Shown: positions 36,407-44,135 of the stretch, piece after piece | Position numbering within the stretch: position 1 is the first letter of the stretch | How the letters are laid out: every line of letters begins with the position of its first letter | NCBI GenBank assembly: GCA_947596085.1 | Contig: CANQEW010000001.1 | Coordinates: 62,001-126,000 of the forward strand | Length of the DNA stretch: 64,000 nt | Source of the DNA: an uncultured Clostridia bacterium | Lineage (GTDB): Bacteria; Bacillota; Clostridia; Christensenellales; Aristaeellaceae | Reading direction: 5' to 3' | The notes under the pieces: model-generated | Told to the model about the DNA's origin: nothing | What the model saw: the letters and a program-made list of their open reading frames with translations, nothing else | Databases searched by the model: none | Made by a program: the position numbers and the translations under genes

Positions 36407-36637
36407 CAGGCTCGCACAAGCGGAATTTTTCCTTCAAAATTAACGTTTTTCAAACGCTTTTCAACGAAAAAAGCGGCCATTTGCAGGTTATTTGGTCCGC
36501 TCTTTCATTTCCGTCAATTCAAAATCGAGCTATTCTAGTATCAAAAACGAGATTCTTCCTCCGCTCGCACACATGCGTCCGGCGTGTAAAAACATTGTAA
36601 TTCTTTTCCAAAGCCAAAAAATTTGGCAGAAAGCCGC

Positions 36638-36666
36638 TTGACAGCTTCGGCGACTTGTGATAAAAT
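36638..36666 (+). promoter_or_regulatory. consensus sigma-A promoter of the alanine T-box leader
   Basis: TTGACA (36638-36643) and TAAAAT (36661-36666), spacer 17. Confidence 0.85.
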
Positions 36667-36712
36667 TTCGACATATTCGATGACGGGACGAGAGTAGTCA
36701 ATGCCTGTGCCG

Positions 36713-36955
36713 CACAGAGAGCGCCCGGGTGGTGGAAGGGCGCGGGGCAGCTTGGCGAAGGCCTTCCCAGAGAAGCGCACCGAAAGCACGGGAGTATGGG
36801 GAAGCGAGTAAGCTGCGCTGGGTTCGCCCATTACAGCGTCGGGCAGATGGATCTGTCCATGAGGCCGGTTTCCGCAAGGTTGCCGGTGAAATAAGGTGGT
36901 ACCGCGAAGCGACGCTTCGCCCTTATGGTTTTCATCAAGGGCGGAGCGTCTTTTG
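36713..36955 (+). promoter_or_regulatory. T-box leader (alanine) of the Na+/alanine symporter
   Basis: AGAGAG near 36715 starts stem I. The specifier region GAGTAA-GCT-GCG puts the Ala codon GCT at 36812-36814. The T-box GGTGGTACCGCG at 36895-36906 is a perfect match. The terminator pairs GACGCTTCGCCCTT (36911-36924) with AAGGGCGGAGCGTC (36937-36950) before TTTTG. Uncharged tRNA-Ala should allow read-through into the symporter gene. The Ala assignment agrees with the product. Confidence 0.88.
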
Positions 36956-37005
36956 TTCTGCCCGGGAAAGGGTTCTCGTACCATTCAACGAAAGGGGCAA
37001 CAAGT

Positions 37006-38412
37006 ATGCAAATCATCGAGTCTGTCAACAATGCTGTCAACGGCATCGTCTGGGGCTGGCCGGGAATGATCCTGCTCCTGGGCGTGGGCCTGTATCTCAC
37101 GCTCTTTACCAAGGGCCTGCAGTTCCGCAAGTTCGGCTTCGCCATGAAGAACACCATCGGCAAGATCTTCAAGAAGCAGGAAGCCGGCAAGGGCGCCATC
37201 ACCCCGTTCCAGGCGGTCTGCACCGCGCTGGCGGCCACGGTCGGCACGGGCAACATCGCGGGCGTCGCGGGCGCGATCGCGCTGGGCGGCCCGGGCGCGG
37301 TGTTCTGGATGTGGATTTCCGCCCTTCTGGGCATGTGCACCAAGTTTTCCGAGGTCACGCTGGCGGTGAAATTCCGCGAGCGCAACGATAAGGGCGAGTG
37401 GGTCGGCGGCCCGATGTACTACATTACCAACGGCCTGGGCAAGAGCTGGAAATGGCTAGCCTGCATCTTCGCGGCGCTGGCGGTTCTGGCCTCCTTCGGC
37501 ATTGGCAACGCCACGCAGGTGGGCTCCATCAAGGACTCCATCAACTCCATGCTCTACAACTTCGGCGTGTTTGACTCCACCAAGGGCCTGCCGGTCGTCA
37601 ACTGGATCATCGGCATCGCGCTGGCGGTCATCCTGCTGCTGGTCATGGTGGGCGGACTGAAGCGCCTGGCGAGCGTCACCGAGAAGCTCGTGCCCTTCAT
37701 GGCGGTCATTTACATCGTGTTCGGCCTGGGCGTGCTGATCATGCACATCGGCAAGATCCCCGCCGCCCTCGTCTCCATCTTTGAGGGCGCGTTCTCCCCG
37801 AAGGCCGTCACCGGCGGCATCGTGGGCAGCATGGTCGTCGCGATGCAGCGCGGCATCTCCCGCGGCATCTTTTCCAACGAGGCCGGCATGGGCTCCGCGC
37901 CGATGGCGCACGCCTCCGCGGAGACCGATCATCCCGTACGTCAGGGCCTCTACGGCATCTTCGAGGTGTTCATGGACACCATCGTGATCTGCACCATGAC
38001 CGCGCTGGTCGTGCTGTGCGCGGGCCAGGGCCTGGAGTACGGCACCAACGTCGGCGCCGAGATGACGATCTCCGGCTTCACCGCCACCTACGGCGGCTGG
38101 GTCTCGATCATCACCGCGATCGCGATCTGTTCCTTCGCCTTCTCCACGATCCTTGGCTGGAGCCTGTACGGTTCCCGCTGCTGCGAATACCTGTTCGGGC
38201 CCAAGAGCGTGACCCCCTATGTGGTGATCTTCGGCCTGGTGGCCATCGTGGGCGCGGTCGCGGACCTCGGCCTGCTCTGGAGCATCGCCGATACGCTCAA
38301 CGGCCTGATGGCGGTTCCGAACCTGATCGCGCTGGCGCTGCTGTCCCCGGTGGTGTTCAAGCTCGTGAAGGAGTTCTTCTCCAAGGAATCGCAGCCTGAT
38401 CTGCGCAAGTGA
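37006..38412 (+). CDS. sodium:alanine/glycine symporter (AGCS family)
   Basis: A 468-residue transporter with about 11 transmembrane helices that imports alanine or glycine with Na+. Family signatures are GTGNIAGVAGAIALGGPGAVFWMW, KFRERNDKGEWVGGPMYYI, the half-way GIFSNEAGMGSAPMAHASA and FSTILGWSLYGSRCCEYLFG. AAAGGGG precedes the ATG at 37006. The upstream frame back to 36925 overlaps the terminator arm of the T-box and is not coding. It is the target of the alanine T-box. Confidence 0.94.
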   Translation: MQIIESVNNAVNGIVWGWPGMILLLGVGLYLTLFTKGLQFRKFGFAMKNTIGKIFKKQEAGKGAITPFQAVCTALAATVGTGNIAGVAGAIALGGPGAVFWMWISALLGMCTKFSEVTLAVKFRERNDKGEWVGGPMYYITNGLGKSWKWLACIFAALAVLASFGIGNATQVGSIKDSINSMLYNFGVFDSTKGLPVVNWIIGIALAVILLLVMVGGLKRLASVTEKLVPFMAVIYIVFGLGVLIMHIGKIPAALVSIFEGAFSPKAVTGGIVGSMVVAMQRGISRGIFSNEAGMGSAPMAHASAETDHPVRQGLYGIFEVFMDTIVICTMTALVVLCAGQGLEYGTNVGAEMTISGFTATYGGWVSIITAIAICSFAFSTILGWSLYGSRCCEYLFGPKSVTPYVVIFGLVAIVGAVADLGLLWSIADTLNGLMAVPNLIALALLSPVVFKLVKEFFSKESQPDLRK

Positions 38413-38422
38413 GTCTTCCCCG

Positions 38423-38460
38423 GCGCCTCCGGCAAATCGCCGGAGGCGCTTTTTCTCTTT
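38423..38460 (+). terminator. terminator of the alanine symporter gene
   Basis: An 11-bp stem GCGCCTCCGGC / GCCGGAGGCGC with an AAATC loop, then TTTTTCTCTTT. Confidence 0.92.
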
Positions 38461-38508
38461 ACACAGATGTGCTATCCTAAATTCAATGAACGATTCGGGA
38501 GGACCGCC

Positions 38509-39084
38509 ATGAAGATGATGATCGCATCCGACATCCACGGCTCCGCTCGCTGGTGTGAGAAGCTGCTCGCCGCCTGGGAGGCCGAAGGCCGCCCGCGCCT
38601 GCTCCTGCTGGGCGACCTGCTCTACCACGGTCCTCGCAACGATCTGCCCGATGGCTACGCCCCCAAGCGCGTAATCGAGCTCCTGAACGGCATTCGCGAT
38701 CACATCCTCTGCGTGCGCGGCAACTGCGAGGCGGAGGTCGATCAGATGGTGCTCGCTTTTCCCGTGATGGCGGACTACTGCGTGCTTCCCCTCCCCGACC
38801 GTGCGATCTACGCCACGCACGGCCACGTCCACGGTGAAAAGAATCCTCCGCCGCTGCTTCCCGGCGACATCCTCCTCTGCGGCCATACCCACGTGCCGGC
38901 ATTCAACCGCCACGAAAGCTTCCTCTACGTCAATCCTGGTTCCACGTCCATCCCCAAAAACGAGACGCCGCACAGCTACATGACGCTGGAAGACGAACAG
39001 TTTTTCTGGAAGGATCTGGCCTCGGGCGAAACATACCGAAGTGAATCCATCAATCGCGGCTCGGATTCATTTCTTAACAATTGA
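38509..39084 (+). CDS. yfcE: YfcE/MJ0936-type metallophosphodiesterase
   Basis: A 191-residue calcineurin-fold phosphodiesterase. Metal ligands are visible in SDIHGS (D8, H10), LLGDLLYHG, RGNCE, THGHVHGE and LCGHTHVPAF. YfcE homologues hydrolyse phosphodiesters in vitro, and physiological substrates are unclear. GGGAGG 6 bases before the ATG at 38509 selects this start over a frame opening at 38467. The gene stands alone between a terminator and the tRNA gene. Confidence 0.88.
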   Translation: MKMMIASDIHGSARWCEKLLAAWEAEGRPRLLLLGDLLYHGPRNDLPDGYAPKRVIELLNGIRDHILCVRGNCEAEVDQMVLAFPVMADYCVLPLPDRAIYATHGHVHGEKNPPPLLPGDILLCGHTHVPAFNRHESFLYVNPGSTSIPKNETPHSYMTLEDEQFFWKDLASGETYRSESINRGSDSFLNN

Positions 39085-39088
39085 TCTC

Positions 39089-39117
39089 TTGACAAACTTC
39101 CCCAAATGCGCTATGGT
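39089..39117 (+). promoter_or_regulatory. promoter of tRNA-Arg
   Basis: TTGACA (39089-39094) and TATGGT (39112-39117), spacer 17. The mature tRNA starts 27 bases later. Confidence 0.75.
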
Positions 39118-39143
39118 ATATGAGCACTCCGAGAGGGGCGCAA

Positions 39144-39220
39144 GGTCCTTTAGCTCAGCTGGATAGAGCGTCTGGCTACGGACCAGAAGGTCGGGGGTTC
39201 GAATCCCTCAAGGTCCGCCA
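39144..39220 (+). tRNA. tRNA-Arg (anticodon ACG)
   Basis: A 77-nt cloverleaf with encoded CCA (39218-39220). The acceptor arm is 39144-39150 with 39210-39216. The D-stem is GCTC/GAGC. The anticodon stem TCTGG/CCAGA holds loop CTACGGA with ACG at 39178-39180. The T-stem GGGGG/CCCTC holds TTCGAAT. The acceptor stem has one U-U mismatch at position 3:70 (39146 and 39214). The first anticodon A is normally edited to inosine by TadA to read CGU, CGC and CGA. Confidence 0.95.
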
Positions 39221-39221
39221 T

Positions 39222-39265
39222 ATCACCTACTCGCTTTTGATACAAGCCGGTAGGTGATTTATTTT
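39222..39265 (+). terminator. terminator of tRNA-Arg
   Basis: ATCACCTAC (39222-39230) pairs with GTAGGTGAT (39250-39258), followed by TTATTTTA. Confidence 0.75.
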
Positions 39266-39440
39266 ACCCCTTTCGCCCCGAAACCCGCTGCGGCAGAGGA
39301 TTTCTGTCAATATTTCGCCAAATCATAAGCGCTTCAATATTCGCGTCATTCTCGGCGGGTGAAGCGCCACAACCACTGAATGTTGCAATTGTGAACGCCA
39401 AAGACCGCTACACATCAACCCTTTTCACTGAGCCGCTTTC

Positions 39441-40370
39441 TTAATACCAGTCGTGTTTCTCGCCACGGTCGAGGGCGTTGATGCGCGCCATTTCGTCGTC
39501 GGTCAGCGAGAAGTGATAGAGTTGCGCATTCTCCCGGATGTGGTCGGGGTTGCTGGAGCCAGGGATCACCACCACGCCCTTCTGCAAATTCCAGCGCAGG
39601 ATCACCTGCGCCGCGGATACACCGTGGGCCTGGGCGATTTCGTTGATCGTCGCGTCGCCCAGCAGTTCCGTCGTGTGTCCCCGGCCGCCCAGTGGATACC
39701 AGCCCTGCACCACGATGTCATGATTCTGGATGAAGGGAATCACGTCGTTCTCCTGATAGTAGGGATGAATTTCGTTTTGCACCAGCGCGGGCATGATTTC
39801 CACCTGCGATAGAAACTCCGTCAGCTCCTCCACGTACCAGTTGGACAGCCCCAGGGAGTGAATCTTGCCATCCCGCACAAATTGCTCCATCGCATGATAC
39901 GCCGAAACGTCGTTCGGGTCGGGGTGGTGTAGCAGCATCATGTCCACATAGCCGAGATCCAACCGATCCAGGCACGCCTGAATGGATTCCTCCGGGTTCG
40001 CCATCTCACTTCCAGGGTAGATCTTCGTGATGACAAACACATCTTCGCGCTGCACGGTGCCCTCGGCGATTGCCTCGCGGATGGCCTGACCGACCTCCTG
40101 CTCGTTGCCGTAGGCGGAGGCTGTGTCGATCAGCCGCACGCCGCATTCCAGCGCCGCCTTCACGGAGTTGACGCACTCGTCCCCGTGCAGACTATAGGTG
40201 CCCAGGCCGTTGATGGGCATCGTATAGCCGCTGTTGAGCAGCACCGTTCCGTGTTCCAAATCAAATTCCGGACGTGCGTCGGGTTTCACTCCGCTCTCTT
40301 CCGCGTATGCGCCTGTCGCCGTAAGTGCTGTCAATATCAAGACGAGTGTAAGTCGAAACAATCCATTCAT
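39441..40370 (-). CDS. exported aldo/keto reductase
   Basis: A 309-residue aldo/keto reductase with an N-terminal signal sequence (MNGLFRLTLVLILTALTATGAYA, cleavage near 23). The AKR catalytic tetrad is intact: D82, Y87 (DTASAYGNE), K116 (ITKIYPG) and H148 (LLHHP). The NADPH-binding end is VVIPGSSNPDHIREN. AKRs act in the cytosol where NADPH is available, so an exported version is odd. The leader may have been added by fusion. GGAGG precedes the ATG. It lies about 110 bp after the acetyltransferase gene in the same direction. Confidence 0.85.
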   Translation of the reverse strand: MNGLFRLTLVLILTALTATGAYAEESGVKPDARPEFDLEHGTVLLNSGYTMPINGLGTYSLHGDECVNSVKAALECGVRLIDTASAYGNEQEVGQAIREAIAEGTVQREDVFVITKIYPGSEMANPEESIQACLDRLDLGYVDMMLLHHPDPNDVSAYHAMEQFVRDGKIHSLGLSNWYVEELTEFLSQVEIMPALVQNEIHPYYQENDVIPFIQNHDIVVQGWYPLGGRGHTTELLGDATINEIAQAHGVSAAQVILRWNLQKGVVVIPGSSNPDHIRENAQLYHFSLTDDEMARINALDRGEKHDWY

Positions 40371-40478
40371 AATTCAAATCCTCCCATCCGTTGATTCTGC
40401 GATGTTTACTGACTCCATTGATAGAACAATATCAGCAGGGCACGATCGGCATCAGACGATCTCCGCCCACAAGCGGCT

Positions 40479-41072
40479 TTATTCCTCCGGAGGCTCGATG
40501 GTTCGGATCACCTTTGCGGGCACGCCACCGACGATCGTCAGTGGCGGCACATCCCGTGTGACCACGGCACCGGCGGCGACGACCGACCAATCGCCGAGGG
40601 TGACGCCTGGCAGAATCGCAGCGTTGGAGCCGATCCAGACATGCGCACCAATATGGATGGGCGCGTAGCGGTTCCGGCGGCCGCACCTCGGATCGAGGTC
40701 GTGGTTGATCGTCGCCAGCACGACATTGTGACCGATCAGTACCCCGTCGCCGATGGTGATGCCCCCCTGATCCTGAAAGTGGCAGCCGGAATTGATGAAC
40801 ACATCCCTGCCGATGGTGATGTTCTTCCCAAAATCCGCGTAGAACGGCGGAAACAGTCGGAAGGATTCGTCGATCTCCTTCCCCGTGAGCCTGGACATCA
40901 GCGCGCGAAGCTCCTTCGGTGGATGGTAGTGGGCGTTCATCTCCATGCCGATCTCGATGGCCTCCTGGCAGAGCGCGTCGAACATCGCCCGCCACTCCGG
41001 ACGCTTCGCACCCTCTCCCTCCACGCCGTGAAATTCCCGAAGAATGTCCTCAAGGGTCAAAACAGTCGGCAT
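40479..41072 (-). CDS. maltose/galactoside O-acetyltransferase family protein
   Basis: A 197-residue left-handed beta-helix acetyltransferase of the Maa/LacA/NodL group, which moves acetyl from acetyl-CoA to a sugar hydroxyl. The N-terminal helix is followed by hexapeptide repeats ([50 protein letters not shown]). The catalytic His is in ATINHDLDP. It is transcribed away from a LysR gene, which may control it. Confidence 0.88.
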   Translation of the reverse strand: MPTVLTLEDILREFHGVEGEGAKRPEWRAMFDALCQEAIEIGMEMNAHYHPPKELRALMSRLTGKEIDESFRLFPPFYADFGKNITIGRDVFINSGCHFQDQGGITIGDGVLIGHNVVLATINHDLDPRCGRRNRYAPIHIGAHVWIGSNAAILPGVTLGDWSVVAAGAVVTRDVPPLTIVGGVPAKVIRTIEPPEE

Positions 41073-41174
41073 TGTGCAACTCCCTTCCCCAGCGCGGCTG
41101 AGATTTCCTTTTTATATGAGCTTCCTTTTGCCTCTTTCGCAAAAACAATCCTGCTGGGCTTCTCCGATAAAAAG

Positions 41175-41203
41175 ATTATATCGACTTCCAAAAGAAATAT
41201 CAA
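41175..41203 (-). promoter_or_regulatory. promoter of the acetyltransferase gene
   Basis: TTGATA (41203-41198) and TATAAT (41180-41175) on the minus strand, spacer 17. It lies back to back with the LysR promoter. The sequence between the two -35 boxes, about 41198-41220, is an imperfect AT-rich dyad that could be the LysR site. Confidence 0.7.
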
Positions 41204-41230
41204 ATACATATATTGAATATCCGTTTATAC

Positions 41231-41259
41231 TTGAAAAGTATGAAATGCTGTGCTATAAT
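41231..41259 (+). promoter_or_regulatory. promoter of the LysR gene at 41284
   Basis: TTGAAA (41231-41236) and TATAAT (41254-41259) with a TGn extension, spacer 17. Confidence 0.8.
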
Positions 41260-41283
41260 GAAATAAAGAGAGGAGCGCTTGAC

Positions 41284-42171
41284 TTGGACATTCGCGTGTT
41301 GGAATATTTTCTGGCGGTCGCCCGGGAACAAAGCATCACAAAGGCTGCCGAAGCGCTGCACATGACGCAGCCGCCCCTCTCCCGCGCGCTCAAGGATTTG
41401 GAAGAGGAACTGGGGACGCAGCTTCTGATTCGCGGTCGCAGGGTGGAGCTCACGGAGGACGGCCTGCTGCTCAAGCAGCGCGCCCGGGAGATCGTGGAGC
41501 TGATGGAAAAGACGAAGGACGCCTTCCATGATGGCGGCGAAGATGTCGCCGGCGACGTGTACATCGGTTGCGGCGAAACCGAAGGAATGCGCACGGTAGC
41601 TCGGACGATCCACTCCATCCGCCAGGCGCATCCGCAGATTCGCTTTCACCTGTCCAGTGGCAACTCCGAGGATTTGACGGAGCGGCTGGATCGGGGGCTA
41701 TTCGACTTCTGTGCGCTGTTTGAGCCCTGCGACTACGCCAAGTACGACCACATCCGGCTGCCTGGCCGCGACCAATGGGGCGTGCTGATGCGCCGGGACT
41801 GCCTGTTGGCCGCGCGGAAAGTGATCCATCCCGAGGATTTGCGGAACCTGCCGCTCATCGCGTCCAGTCAGTCCATCGCCCACAACGAGCTCTCCGGCTG
41901 GCTGGGACAGGATACGAAGGAGCTAAACATCGTCGCCACCTACAATCTGATTTACAACGCGGCATTGCTCGTCGCCGAGGGCGTCGGCTACATGATTTGC
42001 CTGGATCGCATCGTGCGGGAGCCGGGAGAGGGTCTCTTCTGCTTCCGCCCGTTGGAGCCGAGGATCGAAACCGGTTTGGATATCGTGTGGAAGAAGTATC
42101 ATGTCTTCTCCCGAGCCGCTGAAGTCTTTCTGACCAAATTAAAACAGCAGATTTCCGAGAAGGACGAATAA
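41284..42171 (+). CDS. LysR-family transcriptional regulator
   Basis: A 295-residue regulator. The winged helix-turn-helix at the N-terminus reads DIRVLEYFLAVAREQSITKAAEALHMTQPPLSRALKDLEEELG-like (about 1-60), followed by a linker helix and a periplasmic-binding-fold effector domain. No ATG is suitable. A TTG at 41284, 8 bases after AGGAG, gives the standard LysR N-terminus and length. The longer frame from 41044 runs through the promoter. It is divergent from the acetyltransferase and exported reductase genes, the likely targets. Confidence 0.9.
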   Translation: MDIRVLEYFLAVAREQSITKAAEALHMTQPPLSRALKDLEEELGTQLLIRGRRVELTEDGLLLKQRAREIVELMEKTKDAFHDGGEDVAGDVYIGCGETEGMRTVARTIHSIRQAHPQIRFHLSSGNSEDLTERLDRGLFDFCALFEPCDYAKYDHIRLPGRDQWGVLMRRDCLLAARKVIHPEDLRNLPLIASSQSIAHNELSGWLGQDTKELNIVATYNLIYNAALLVAEGVGYMICLDRIVREPGEGLFCFRPLEPRIETGLDIVWKKYHVFSRAAEVFLTKLKQQISEKDE

Positions 42172-42221
42172 GCGCCGCCATCCATATCTTTCAGGTATGG
42201 ATGGGCAGTCTTTTTCTGTAT

Positions 42222-42250
42222 TTGAATTTCATCTGGCGGTATGCTATAAT
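42222..42250 (+). promoter_or_regulatory. promoter of the ferredoxin-type aldo/keto reductase gene
   Basis: TTGAAT (42222-42227) and TATAAT (42245-42250) with a TGn extension, spacer 17. Confidence 0.75.
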
Positions 42251-42309
42251 CTTAAATGGAATATATTGTAACTCTGGGACGCATCGGCTTCAACAGGGAG
42301 GACATGGCG

Positions 42310-43440
42310 ATGATTTACAGGGAATTTCAAGGAATGAAGCTTTCAGCGCTGGGGCTGGGCGCGATGCGCCTGCCGGTGATCGACGGCGACGACGCGAGGA
42401 TCGACGCGCTGGCCGTGGAGGAGATGGTCTCCTACGCGATGGCGCACGGCATCAACTACTACGACACCGCCTGGGGCTACCACGACGGCAATTCGGAGAC
42501 CGTGCTTGGCGCGGCGCTTCGCAAGTATCCCCGGGAGAGCTACCATCTGGCGACCAAGTTCCCCGGCTACGATCTTGCCAACATGCAGAAGGTGCAGGAG
42601 ATTTTCGAGCGCCAGCTGGAGAAGTGCGGCGTGGACTACTTCGACTTCTACCTGTTCCACAATGTGTGCGAAATGAATATCGACGCCTACCTCGACCCGA
42701 AGTACGGCATCTTCGACTATCTGGTCGAACAGAAGAGGGCAGGGCGCATCAAACACCTGGGCTTCTCCGCCCACGGCAACATTCCGGTATTGGAGCGCTT
42801 CCTGAACGCCTATGGCAAGGAGATGGAATTCTGCCAGATTCAACTGAACTATCTGGACTGGACATTCCAGGACGCGAAGGTCAAAGTGGAACTTTTGAAT
42901 AAGTGGAGGCTCCCAGTGTGGGTGATGGAGCCGCTGCGGGGCGGCAAACTGGCGAAGCTTCCGGAGAGCGTCGAACACGAACTTAAGGCGCTTCGCCCGG
43001 ACGAGGGCATTCCCGCTTGGGCGTTCCGCTTCCTGCAGGGCGTACCGGGCGTGACGATGGTGCTTTCCGGCATGTCCAACGCCGAGCAGCTGAAGGCGAA
43101 CGTCGCCACCTTCGAGACGGACAAACCGCTCACTGAAGCGGAGCTAGAGAAGCTGCTGGCGCTGGCGGGCGGCATGCTCAACAACACGCTGCCCTGCACG
43201 GCCTGCCGCTACTGCACGAGCCACTGCCCGCAAGGGTTGGACATTCCAATGCTATTGAAGCTCTACAACGAGCACAGCTTCACCGGCGGCGGCTTCCTCG
43301 TGCCGATGGCGCTGATGGCGGTGCCGGAGGACAAGCAGCCTACGGCCTGCCTGGGCTGCCGCAGCTGCGAACAGGTCTGTCCCCAGCAGATCAAGATTTC
43401 CGAGGCGATGGCGGACTTCGCCAAAAAGCTCAACGGCTGA
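42310..43440 (+). CDS. aldo/keto reductase with C-terminal [4Fe-4S] ferredoxin domain
   Basis: A 376-residue cytosolic oxidoreductase. The AKR barrel carries the tetrad D52, Y57 (YYDTAWGYH), K83 (ATKFPGY) and H117 (YLFHNVC). The C-terminus has two clusters of the type C-x2-C-x2-C-x3-CP (residues 296-306 and 347-357), enough for two [4Fe-4S] centres. This fusion is common in anaerobes and probably links AKR chemistry to ferredoxin electrons. GGGAGG fits the ATG at 42310. The ATG at 42304 is too close. Confidence 0.92.
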   Translation: MIYREFQGMKLSALGLGAMRLPVIDGDDARIDALAVEEMVSYAMAHGINYYDTAWGYHDGNSETVLGAALRKYPRESYHLATKFPGYDLANMQKVQEIFERQLEKCGVDYFDFYLFHNVCEMNIDAYLDPKYGIFDYLVEQKRAGRIKHLGFSAHGNIPVLERFLNAYGKEMEFCQIQLNYLDWTFQDAKVKVELLNKWRLPVWVMEPLRGGKLAKLPESVEHELKALRPDEGIPAWAFRFLQGVPGVTMVLSGMSNAEQLKANVATFETDKPLTEAELEKLLALAGGMLNNTLPCTACRYCTSHCPQGLDIPMLLKLYNEHSFTGGGFLVPMALMAVPEDKQPTACLGCRSCEQVCPQQIKISEAMADFAKKLNG

Positions 43441-43490
43441 ACCGCCGCGAATCCTCATCATTTTCGGCAAACGCTGCTCACTTTTCACTC

Positions 43491-43519
43491 AATGCGCTCC
43501 ACTGTGGGCGCATTTTTCA
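43491..43519 (+). terminator. terminator of the ferredoxin-type reductase gene
   Basis: AATGCGC (43491-43497) and GCGCATT (43508-43514) with a 10-base loop, then TTTTC. Confidence 0.65.
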
Positions 43520-43633
43520 TGCCCCTTGAGATGGCTCAGAACGCAAAGCAACGGTTTGATACATCGCAAAATGAGTCGTATCATATCCCAAGATGGAGGG
43601 TGAATTGCCTCCATAGCGGCGCAAGCGATTAAC

Positions 43634-43662
43634 GGGGCCGCCGCTCAATGAGCGGCGGCCCC
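43634..43662 (-). terminator. strong hairpin after the Cys-rich gene
   Basis: GGGGCCGCCGCT (43634-43645) pairs perfectly with AGCGGCGGCCCC (43651-43662) only 5 bp after the stop at 43668 on the minus strand. No T-tract follows, so it may act as a stabiliser or a Rho-independent site of low efficiency. Confidence 0.5.
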
Positions 43663-43667
43663 CTACC

Positions 43668-43943
43668 TCACCAGCAGCTGCCGCAGACCGGCGGCCTGCA
43701 GCGCTTCTTCTTCGGCGGCAGACAGGGCTTCGGCGGCCTGCGCACGCAGATGCTCAGGTTTCCCCCCATGTCCACGCACAGCTCCACGTCCGCGTACTCC
43801 CCGGGGCACGCTGGATTCTGAATGCGCACGCACTGACAGTTTTCCTGCGGCGGCGGACATTCGCAGCCATTGAACAGGGGCATCTGCACGCTGCTCTGAG
43901 GCGCATAGCAGGACGGGAACAGAGGCATCCGTCCGTATGTCAT
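43668..43943 (-). CDS. small Cys/Pro-rich protein
   Basis: A 91-residue protein with 12 cysteines and many prolines, ending PPKPCLPPKKKRCRPPVCGSCW. It has no signal peptide and no membrane helix. GGAGGGAGAG before the ATG at 43943 supports translation. A core segment (ECPPPQENCQCVRIQNPACP) looks like a compact disulphide or metal-binding fold. Small Cys-rich proteins without a leader in spore formers are often coat or crust components, but no sporulation promoter was recognised here, so that is speculative. Confidence 0.65.
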   Translation of the reverse strand: MTYGRMPLFPSCYAPQSSVQMPLFNGCECPPPQENCQCVRIQNPACPGEYADVELCVDMGGNLSICVRRPPKPCLPPKKKRCRPPVCGSCW

Positions 43944-44068
43944 TTCTCTCCCTCCTCACTTCGGCCGTTCCACCGCTCAATGTAAAAGATCGCGGCCCGA
44001 ATCCGGCGCGCGATCGCGCGGAATCGGCCGCTTTAAACTATGTCCGCGCGTCGTTTCCCGTTCCATGA

Positions 44069-44098
44069 TTGAAGAAAAGCGCGCCAATATGGTATACT
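44069..44098 (+). promoter_or_regulatory. promoter of the yitT-like gene
   Basis: TTGAAG (44069-44074) and TATACT (44093-44098), spacer 18. Confidence 0.6.
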
Positions 44099-44135
44099 GT
44101 ATTCGTGAACATTCAATCTAGGAGGAGGGGTTCGC

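Larger units (their letters stand above)
35223..36412 (-). mobile_element. decayed IS256-family element
   Basis: The element encloses the broken transposase at 35529-36342. Near-perfect inverted repeats lie at 35305-35322 and 36389-36406 (TTCAAGATTTTCTGTAAA against its inverted copy, one mismatch). An 11-bp inverted pair AGCCTGTTCAA lies further out, at 35223-35233 and 36402-36412. The true left end is therefore uncertain. Residual DNA between the left repeat and the transposase carries no recognisable gene. Confidence 0.65.

Noticed and set aside
41044-41283. N-terminal extension of the LysR gene
   Set aside because: It runs through the LysR promoter. The TTG at 41284 gives the standard LysR N-terminus.
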